A stretch of 64,000 bases of DNA from Brachionus manjavacas. Taxonomy: Eukaryota; Rotifera; Eurotatoria; Ploima; Brachionidae. The notes under the pieces are model-generated. The model was not told where the DNA came from. It saw only the letters and a list, made by a program, of their open reading frames with translations, and made no database searches. The position numbers and the translations under genes are program-made. Position 1 is the first letter of the stretch. Every line of letters begins with the position of its first letter. Location: contig JAHQIY010000002.1 of NCBI GenBank assembly GCA_019054805.1, forward strand, positions 4,526,001-4,590,000, written 5' to 3'. Shown here piece after piece: positions 55,341 to 64,000 of the stretch.

Positions 55341-57033
55341 ACTAAAAGATACAGAGAAGACAAAGAACAAAATGTTATAAATAAAAAAATGTTAGTTTGC
55401 TCTTTTAATTTCTACTTTTTTGTTGTAGAGACTTTGTCACAGCTCACAAATTAATCTATTTTAAGATTAAGTCGTAAATTCAAATTCTAATATTGAATTT
55501 CATTACAATGTTGGATTTTTTAAATTATAAATATTAGATTTTTTAATTTTAATGATTGTGATAAATTAGGTTTATTAAAACTTAAAAATGCTACTTAACT
55601 CTTTTATGTTTTAAAGAATCTAATGTTTCCCCAAAGAAATTTTAGAGTTAATTCAAGAACTTAGGTACGGTTGATAAAAAATCATAAAAAATCATCTTTA
55701 TTTAAATTAATTCAAAGAAATTTTGATAGGAATAATTAAATTCACTTTTTGTAATTTTGCGGAATGATTAAGTTGGTTTTAATTTTATCGTTTCAACTGA
55801 GCTTTTTTTCTAAAAAAATTTTGTTGAAATTGTTTCATGGTAATTTTTTTGCTGCAAAAGGTATCAAATCATTTTGCACCTAGATTTTTATTCCTTGTTA
55901 AAGAAAATTCTTCTGTTGCTACTGGTTTACTTAACCAATAACAAAATAATAATGACAACACAAAAAGCGTGCTATTTATAAATTTTCAGCTAAATTTTAG
56001 AAGTTTTTTTTTACTAAAAAAAGCTAGGTGAAATAAATTTGATATTTTTTAACCAAAAAAAATTTCATGACAAATTTTTTCAATAAAAATTCATTTTGAA
56101 AAAGCTGAATGAAACGAACTTCACTCCACTCTCCCCAAAATTCTATTTATTTTACTTAAAAGTTTTATTGAAGTTAATTACATTTAGTACAGTTTAGTGA
56201 TAAAATTTAAAAGTTAACATCTGAACGTATTTTTTTGCTTAATTAAAATATATTAATAAAAAATACTAATTATAGACCAACACTTAAAAAATTGAAAATA
56301 ATAATAATTAGAGTATTTTATATGTTTCTGCAACATTTTAAAAAAATCATCAACAATTGAAACAAAGTTGGTATCAAGTTTTATTTGATAACTTCTATAG
56401 AGCAAATATTTTCCAATTTCATTTTAATTTTTTCCACACATTTCCTCAAAAATTAAGTTTTTCGATTAAAAAGCATTCCTCTTAAATTGGAATAAAAGAT
56501 GACATAGAACTATGAGGAGATAGCGATGATGAAAAAATAAAGAATAAATTCTTAAAATAAATCAAGGTTTTTTACAAAATTAAACTTTGAAATAATTTAT
56601 TAGTAGGTGTAAAGTTAATTAAGAGATCCTTGAAAAGTTTCAAATTGATATTTTTATCAAAATATGCTTAAAAAGGCGTTTATATTTTAGGGAAAAATAA
56701 GTTATAATAAAGAAGAAAATTTCGCAATATTTTATAGAGACATGAGAAAATACATGTTTTAGAAATTAGCTAATAAATTCCCGATTTAAAACAAAATTTA
56801 AATTTAATGATGAACTAACGAAGACAACTAATTTTACACATATTCCATAAATTGAATTTATTACATGAAAAGCTAAATAATTAAAAGAATTTGTTTGAAC
56901 TTGAAAATTTTTAATTTAAAAATCCTCTCGAAAGCATTGCTTTGTAGCGCCTACTTAAAATTTATGATTCATAGAAACGCCTACAGTTGTAAATAAATAG
57001 GTTGCTTCTAAGAAAAAAAATTTATTTAAAAAA
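55341..57033. other. AT-rich region upstream of the first MEK copy
   Basis: No coding sequence recognised. If the MEK-like gene has an upstream exon or promoter it should lie here, but none could be identified. Confidence 0.5.
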
Positions 57034-58024
57034 ATGTTTGAATATAAAAATCACTGCATGGAAAGAGAAATTAGCTCGGAAAGTGGAAGCATTGTCCAAC
57101 TGGTTAGGCAAAAACAATCAAATGTACACGTGGCAAAAAAATTAATTCCTCTGGAAGTGAAACCAATAGTTCAGGATAAAATTTTGAATGAGTTAGCACT
57201 ACTGCAAAAATGCAAATCACCATATATAGTTGGGTTTTACGGAGCCTACGCAAGCAACGAAGGGATAAATATCTGCATGGAGTATATGGATGGTGGATCT
57301 TTGGATTTAGTGCTTAAAAAAGTTAACAGAATACCTGAGAACATACTCGGCAAAATAACCGAATCAGTTTTAATGGGTCTTAATTATTTAAGAGAGTCAC
57401 ATGCCATTAATCATAATAATTTAAAACCATCTAACATATTAGTAAATACTAAGGGTTTAATAAAAATAACTGATATTGAAGTTTCAGTAGATTTAACTAA
57501 AGAAAAATTTGTTGAAAACTTCCAACCAAAGTGCTACTATTCACCTGAAAAAATTTCAGGATTTGGCTCAAAATTAAATAGTGATATATGGAGTTTAGGA
57601 CTTTCTTTGGTCGAAATGGCCATCGGTCGTTACCCAATACCTGTTCCAAAGGAAGATGAAATAGTCAGTTTGTTCCAGAATGATCCCCAAGGACTTAGTT
57701 CTAGAAGCGAGAGCAAATCAAGTATTCAGTCGATGGCCATTTTCGAGCTTTTGGAATACATATTGAATGAGGTTATTTAAATTATTATTAATTAAAATAA
57801 AAATTTTAAAGTAATTTTAATAAATTTAGCCACCACCGACTCTGCCAAAGTCTTGTTTCAGTGAGGAATTTTTGGACTTTTTGGATACTTGTTTGCGCAA
57901 AGAACCTTCTGAACGAGGTGACTTAAAGAGCTTGCTGCAGCATCGCTTCATTCAAAAGTACAAAAATGAACCTATAAACACAGTCATATCTTGGATTAAT
58001 AAAGTAAAACAGAGTTCTCAGTAG
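57034..58024 (+). CDS. MEK-derived pseudokinase, two exons
   Basis: Exons 57034-57771 and 57830-58024 give 310 residues; intron and phase match the downstream MEK. It lacks about 115 N-terminal residues of MEK. The ATP lysine survives (VAKK, Lys36), as do [16 protein letters not shown] and [14 protein letters not shown]. The Gly-rich loop is eroded (ESGSIVQL for GSGNGGVV), HRD is HNN (catalytic Asp to Asn129), and DFG is DIE (147-149). In an ungapped alignment of the activation segment, the positions of MEK Ser267 and Thr271 are Glu157 and Glu161. Phosphotransfer is therefore unlikely. An allosteric or scaffolding role with Raf, ERK or the active MEK is possible but inferred. The frame is intact, arguing against a simple pseudogene. 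Long tracts are identical to the downstream copy. An extra 5' exon is possible. Confidence 0.82.
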
Positions 58025-60489
58025 GGAAAATTATTGAGATTTTTTAATTTTAACTTTAGAAATTAGTCTTTTTTGTTGCACTCTCGATAATTAGTTAATT
58101 GTTTTCTAATTTTTGTTTTTTATTATTATAATACTTTTTAGTATATAATTTTTATCTTTAAATTAAAAATAAAATTAAAAAAAAAATAAATAAATCAATA
58201 TTGCTTAAATCCGAAAATCTTCTGAAATGAATTAAGACAATTGAATTAATCTAAAAACTATTCTGTATTGATAAATTTGAATTTTTTATGCTTCGCATAG
58301 ATTTTTTCCTAGCGAAATTAGCTGAATCTTATGAATGAAAATCAGACATTTTTTTACGCGTATAATATTCTTAAATAACAATAAAATGCAATTTAAAAAC
58401 TAAAATACTGAATTAGGAACAAAATTAAAACATTTTAGTTTTTTTTTGTAATTAATGTCAATTACATTTGAATTGATCACTATTTTAATTTAGAAATACA
58501 TTATTGATTGAAATGAAACTCTTATACAATCAAAAAAACCTAAATTATTTATTAATTAATCCTATAATGCTCAAAAAAATTGCCACTTTGAAATTTTTTA
58601 TCTTTCATTTTTTGTTTATAAAATTAACACTTTTGATTTTATTTTTATATAAACCAATGTAGCCTTATCTCTAGTTCGATATAGTTAATCAAATAAATAA
58701 ATGAATTTTTAAAATAACTCGGGAATTAAAAAAAATTCCTGTAATTGAAGAAATTCCTAATAACATATCTCAAGATCAGGCCTTTGAAGCTAATACTAAA
58801 GGGAAAACTAGAGGAAAAGGTAAAAGTTATTTTCCTTTCTGCAGTTTTCGCTCCTTGGAGGATGCTAAAAAATGCCTCGATAGAGAATTTGATTTTTTTG
58901 TCCTTAAAAAATATATTCTGTTTTTATTTTTATTTTTTTGTTCTATTTAGATAATTAGTACTTTATATTTCTAATAAAAAGTAATGAATAAAAAATTTTG
59001 TTCCAAATTCAGTATTTTAGTTTTTTTTTTGCATAAAATAAACACAGGTAATAATTATATGCCATTTTTTTATTTATTTTTTCTTATTTATTACTGAAAT
59101 TTCCTGTCTGGTCATTTAAAATAGTTCGACTTAGATGTCATTTATATTATATTTTTATTATATTTTTATTATAATTATATTTTTTGGAGAAAAATTGAAA
59201 CTGGAAAAAAATTTGAAAAGTCTATTCGAGGAGCAGTATAATCGTATAAAATTTTGTATACAATGTAAATTTTAACATTAATTTGTTTATTTTTATTTTT
59301 GAAATTAAATTCGAAAACTACCTGTTTTTAATTTAATTTAAAATATTATATTTGAAAATATCTGAAAATTTTAGCATTCGAATATTTATTTAAAATTCAA
59401 AAGATTTTTGTATTTGTTAATTATTTTTGTTTTAATTTATCACAATTTATTATATAGTATTAATGACAGATTATCGGTCAAAAAAAATTACTCAATTTTA
59501 AATACCTTAGTTAAATAACGATTTTCATGTTTTCAAAAAAGAGCCTGCTAAAAATTTTGAGCTTAAAGAGTTTTGCAAAAGAAAATAAGGAAAGCTTTGC
59601 CATTTTTAATCAAATTTTGATTTTTTTTTTGTTAGAAAGTTACATCAGAATAAATTTTTCTTTGCCTAATATGGTGTATAGTATGGTGTCTTGATAGAAT
59701 TTCTGTTGATTATTCGAATTCTGACATAAAATAAATGATAAATATTGATATGCAAATAGCAAAGCTACTCAATTTATTTCTTGAATATTTTTAAATTCAA
59801 AATTTGTCTTAAATTTTTTAAATTTTCAATTATTGTTTTGATTATTTATGTTTTTCAAATAATAAATCGAATATTTATAATTTTCAGTTTTTGATTCAAC
59901 AATTTTCTGTTTTCAAATTTTAATTCGAATATCTTTAAGATCCAATTATTAATTTAAATAAAATAATATTTTAGTAAATTTTTCCATTTATTTATATTCA
60001 AACAGTATATTCTAATTTAATTTTCATTCGAAAGGCTACTTATTCAAATATCAATCCGAATATACATATTCAATATCATTACTATTTATATCCAATTTAC
60101 TAAAATTTTATTAAAATTTATTTTTTAATTAAATGGATAAGTATAATTCACAAATAAATTTATCAATAACACTTTTAAACCTAAATTATTTTCTTTTGAC
60201 TAAACAAAAATTGAGCGGTAACTTGAGTTATACAAAAATATATTTAAAGAAATTAAATTATAATTTTCTATTTAAATTTTACTTTATTACAATTAACTTT
60301 TGTCTACTTCTCTAAGATAAAAAAACGAACTTCAAATTAATTTTTTTATGAAATTATGCTCACAAAAAAATTTGTAATAATCTTTTAAATTTTATTTTTG
60401 TATTAACTTTAATTAAGTCTTCCATCAACTATTAAGGTTATTGCTAAAACACGGACCAGCCCTTAAAGCACGAAGGAAAAATAAAACAA
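58025..60489. other. AT-rich region between the MEK copies
   Basis: Holds the 3' UTR of the pseudokinase and a coding-like remnant at 58708-58950. The rest is extremely AT-rich, with simple ATT/TTTAT runs near 59145-59180. A 60-codon frame at 60133-60315 looks like chance. Confidence 0.55.
58708..58950 (+). pseudogene. Unidentified coding-like fragment
   Basis: One open frame reads ITRELKKIPVIEEIPNNISQ, then DQAFEANTKGKTRGKGKSYF, PFCSFRSLEDAKKCLDREFD, and becomes low complexity before TAG. The middle is too protein-like for chance in this AT-rich DNA (balanced charges, Gly, Pro, Cys). It might be a stray exon or part of a transposon-borne gene (a FLYWCH/MULE-like region is one weak idea). 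No start or splice sites are convincing. Confidence 0.35.
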
Positions 60490-60961
60490 ACTCCGTTCAA
60501 GTGTCTTCTAAGACAAAATTTAATGCTTTCACGTGAAATTGAGACCTAAGTCGTAGTTGTCAATACGCTCTAAAGACTTTTAGTTTTTGCTGCACAGATC
60601 TTTCAAATCAAAAAGAAAAAAAAAATTTACGGTTCACTTTTTTTAGCCACAACCAAAAGCCCGCCTTCTGGCGCCCACCACCACTAAATTCCGGAAATTT
60701 GGCATTTGAGCGGTTGTGCAGTCCGAAGGAAAAGTCCTCGAGCTTAGATCTAAATTGTTCTTGAATGAAGACAAAAAATGTTTCAGAAAAGTGGTGGGCG
60801 CGAGAAGGCGGGCCTTTGGTTCTGGCTAAAAAAAGTGAACCGTAATTTTTTTTTTCTTTTTGATTTGAAAGATCTGTGCAGCAACTAAAATTTCTACGAT
60901 TAGGTCTCAATTTCGCGTGACAGAGAATAAAATTTTGTTCTGGAAAACATCTGAACGGAGT
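60490..60961. mobile_element. Foldback-type element, 472 bp, arms about 195 and 171 bp
   Basis: The left arm 60490-60684 and right arm 60791-60961 are inverted copies with scattered differences. Shared marks are ACTCCGTTCA at the tips, GAAATTGAGACCTAA, GCACAGATCTTTCAAATC, TACGGTTCACTTTTTTTAGC and GCCCGCCTTCT near the centre. A 106-bp spacer, GC-richer than the flanks, separates them. No transposase. A 129-codon minus frame across it (60608-60997) is an artefact of the repeat. Confidence 0.85.
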
Positions 60962-61655
60962 TGCCAAACTCAAATTCAAGCATCTTATATTTATCAATAC
61001 CTGAATTTGAAAAAAAAATTCTGAAAATAAATAATTTCACAACATTAATCGTTTCTTCAAGAATTTATTTCTACTTTGTGTAGGAAGCATCTTGGTATTA
61101 GCTAAAAAATAACTTTTGATAAATAAATATTTGAAATTATGATTCATTAACCCACCTATACTTAAATCTATTGAAATAAAAGTGAACATCAATACTACTT
61201 TGAGAACATATGAAAGCCTTTATTAAATCTATCGCGGAAAAATAAAGTCAAATAATTTTTAATAAAATTTTTTAATTAAATAAATTTTTTATTTAATAAT
61301 TACGAATTTTTTTTATTTTTTATTAAAAGACCTTAAGCTGCTATTTTAAGAGTAATAATCGAGTTCATATTATTTTTAAAGGAAACTATTGTCATTCCAC
61401 TGGCATACTTGATTATTTGTTCAACTTGTTTCATTTTAATTTTGAGCACGCTCTAAACATAAACATTATAATATTTGCTTTGTTTCTTCGATTTTAAATG
61501 TAGATTAAGCTTTTTAATATTTTTATTATATGGCATATTATTAGCATAAAAGATAACTCTATGAACAAGAATTTATCTTCCGTTTCACTGTGACTCAATC
61601 AAGGACTATTTTGATTTAGATTATTTTATATTTGAATTTTTTACATTTTTCAACA
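60962..61655. other. Upstream region of the MEK gene
   Basis: AT-rich, no coding sequence. Presumed promoter and 5' UTR of the gene starting at 61656. Confidence 0.55.
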
Positions 61656-62997
61656 ATGCCACGAAACATTCACCAATTGACCATAAGCGCTGAAAAAAAT
61701 TCTCCAACGGAAAATCAGCCTAAAGCCAGCTCCCAAGCAAAGCCAAGACCTCCACCATTAACCTCGATTCAATCGAGTAATTCCGGGCCAGAAAACGCGA
61801 ATGACGAGTCATTGATCATAAGAAACGACTCGAGTTCCCAGCTCACCAACAGATCCAACGATTTGACCCAAAACAGCAAGCCAAACATTCAGCAATTAAT
61901 AGAAACAATACGCTCAACAAATGATATCAGCAGTGATCAGGTCGAAAGATTGGTTAGTTTTTTACAATTAAGAGAGAATATAGGTGAAATAAGCAACGAT
62001 GATTTGTCAGTGGATGGTGAATTGGGTTCAGGAAATGGAGGTGTTGTACTTTTGGTCCGACACAGAAGGTTGGACGTGTCAATGGCAAAAAAATTGATTC
62101 ATCTTGAAGTAAAGCCAGCTATTCGCAATCAAATTTTGAGAGAATTGACAGTGTTGCACGAATGCAACTCTCCATACATAGTTGGGTTTTACGGAGCGTA
62201 TACCTGCGATGGAGAGATAAACATTTGCATGGAGTATATGGATGGTGGATCTTTGGATTTAGTGCTTAAAAAAGTTAACAGAATACCTGAGAACATACTC
62301 GGCAAAATAACCGAATCAGTTTTAATGGGTCTTAAGTATTTAAGAGAGTCTCATCAGATAATGCATAGAGATGTAAAGCCATCGAATATATTGATCAATT
62401 CGAATGGAGATATAAAATTATGTGACTTTGGTGTTAGTGGACAGTTAATTGATTCCATGGCAAACACCTTCATTGGTACCAGATCTTATATGTCACCAGA
62501 AAGACTTGAGGGAAATTGTTACACAGTTCAGTCGGATATATGGAGTTTAGGACTTTCTTTGGTCGAAATGGCCATCGGTCGTTACCCAATACCTGTTCCA
62601 AAGGAAGATGAAATAGTCAGTTTGTTCCAGAATGATCCCCAAGGACTTAGTTCTAGAAGCGAGAGCAAATCGAGTATTCAGTCGATGGCCATTTTCGAGC
62701 TTTTAGAATACATAGTGAATGAGGTTTTTTGAAAATAATTTAATATATTTTGATAAAAAAATTTTAAAGTAATTTTGATAAATTTAGCCACCACCGACTC
62801 TGCCAAAGTCTTGTTTCAGTGAGGAATTTTTGGACTTTTTGGATACTTGTTTGCGCAAAGAGCCTTCTGAACGAGGTGACTTAAAGAGCTTGCTGCAGCA
62901 TCGCTTCATTCAAAAGTACAAAAATGAACCTATTAACACAGTCATATCTTGGATTAATAAAGTGAATAGAATGAAAATATCGGAAGAAAGAAGATAA
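61656..62997 (+). CDS. Dual-specificity MAP kinase kinase 1/2 (MEK), two exons
   Basis: Exons 61656-62723 and 62788-62997 (phase-0 intron of 64 nt) give 425 residues. MEK phosphorylates the Thr and Tyr of ERK's TEY loop downstream of Raf. The ATG at 61656 starts [10 protein letters not shown], matching the conserved MP start. A Ser/Asn/Pro-rich stretch follows to about 75, then a helix like the MEK negative regulatory region. Kinase motifs: GSGNGG 124-129, MAKKLIHLE with Lys146, HRDVKPSN 237-244, DFG 257-259, and the activation loop [20 protein letters not shown]. Sites are Ser267 and Thr271, where vertebrates have two serines. The Pro-rich insert before [13 protein letters not shown] is short and Ser-rich. 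Exon 2 starts PPPTLP, as in MEK1/2, and ends the C-lobe ([20 protein letters not shown]). The basic ERK-docking cluster at the N-terminus is reduced. An AATAAA lies at 63123. Confidence 0.95.
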
Positions 62998-64000
62998 TTG
63001 CGTCACTTAGTAAATGTCTATGCTAAATTTCTATTCAACCTTTAAGCAAGAATGAAATATAGTTTTCTAATTTTTTTTTGCATAGCTGTCATTATATGTT
63101 GTAATCGATCGAAATTTTGTTTAATAAATCTAAATAAATCATACCTCTTATTTTGTTTTGTTTAATTTTTTTTTACTTTAAAGAAAAGTTTTCACATATT
63201 AAGATTTTTTCAATTGTTTAAGAAAAACAGTAACACGGTAAATTTATCGAAAATAATTTAATTTTTTGTTGAAGTTTTTCAAACTCCCACTACCCAATTT
63301 AAGTAATACCTTAATAAAAACGAAAAATTTTTTTTTACAATTTAGAATTACCTTGTGGATTTAGAATTTAAAAAAAAAGCATTTCACTAATATTTCTTTG
63401 TACAGATCAATTCATCGTCAAAATGTTAAGTTTAGCATTCAATTTTTATTGAATCAATCTTTCAATTTTTTGATCGTGTATTATTCTAATAAGCTTATTT
63501 TTTATCTTCAAATTTAATACACATTCATTAATCGTTTTTAAGTGAAATTCAAGGCTAATCAACCGTCTAGTTTCTCTGTCTTCTAATAAATATTTAAACA
63601 TTAAAAGCCATCAAAAATTTTATGCCTAGAACAATTAAGACTTTTTCTATTCTATAATCAAAATTTTTATATTTGATTTATAAAAAATTAGACTCAATAT
63701 ATGAGAGAAGTAATATTATTTTCTTTGCAGCATTGTTTTCAAGGTTTCTTTTCAATAATGATTAAATAATCGAACCAACAAATAAGTGTGACTTTTTTTT
63801 AAACAGTTTATTTAAAATTAAAAAAAAGTGTCCATAAAAAAGTTAAATTAAATTAATTAGAATTTGAAAGAGAAATTAGAAATATTACAGAAAAACTGTT
63901 GTCCATTGGAAGAGCTCATTTGAGACTAGGGTTTTAAGTTCAGAACTACTTGGGCTTTCAACAAAAACGTCAATATAATCCTGTATGAGTGATATAATGA
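62998..64000. other. AT-rich region after MEK to the window edge
   Basis: 3' UTR of MEK, then no gene, repeat or RNA feature that I can support. Confidence 0.55.

Noticed and set aside
57034-58024. Simple dead pseudogene of MEK
   Set aside because: Frame and splice sites are intact through two exons, and its radical changes cluster at catalytic motifs rather than being spread evenly; a pseudokinase fits better, though low expression would revive this option.
60608-60997. 129-codon minus-strand frame
   Set aside because: It runs through the two arms of a foldback element and has no domain.
1-64000. CRISPR arrays, operons, bacterial promoters or rRNA genes
   Set aside because: None seen; spliced metazoan genes show this is eukaryotic nuclear DNA.

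Overview
The window is AT-rich (about three quarters A+T by eye) animal nuclear DNA. Protein genes carry mostly very short introns (about 45-65 nt) plus a few multi-kilobase ones, and the spaces between are littered with old transposable elements. The gene set (kainate-type glutamate receptor, G-alpha-s, TFIIIC220, MEK, APEX1, a ZNF532/592/687-type zinc-finger protein and an orphan 7TM receptor) is metazoan. The base composition, tiny introns and style of the orphan genes fit an aquatic invertebrate, most likely a monogonont rotifer of Brachionus type. That assignment is an inference.

Layout. 1-258: C-terminal end of a HAX1-like gene (+). 465-1771: complete five-exon APEX1 (-), convergent with it. 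1772-7639: AT-rich spacer with one LINE tail. 7640-19089: eight-exon kainate-type ionotropic glutamate receptor (+), with a 4.1-kb first intron and a 1.8-kb intron carrying a hAT-type MITE. 19090-27600: gene-poor, with several LINE remnants. 27602-28954: intron-free G-alpha-s-like gene (+). 31557-31961: small predicted tail-anchored protein (+). 33597-36770: cluster of LINE remnants. 37005-44409: four-exon GTF3C1 / TFIIIC220 (-), whose 3.2-kb intron holds a 1,435-bp Tc1/mariner element. 45661-48084: single-exon orphan 7TM receptor (-). 49802-51682: single-exon zinc-finger protein (+). 52606-55340: non-autonomous elements and a broken integrase fossil. 57034-58024 and 61656-62997: tandem MEK paralogues (+), with a foldback element between them.

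The most striking item is the MEK pair. The downstream copy is a complete MAP2K with every catalytic motif. The upstream copy keeps an open frame and the same intron but has lost the catalytic Asp (HRD to HNN) and the DFG motif. In an ungapped alignment both activation-loop phospho-acceptor positions read Glu. The two copies are base-for-base identical over 110 bp and 137 bp on either side of the diverged catalytic core, which looks like gene conversion that spares the core. This is a candidate pseudokinase partner in the Raf-MEK-ERK cascade.

Other points of note: several LINE 3' tails keep a hairpin whose stem sequence changes by paired substitutions; a hAT MITE family has 8-bp target duplications; the glutamate receptor has a 54-nt intron that is in frame and free of stops; and the G-alpha-s-like protein has a large insertion before its TCA guanine-binding motif.
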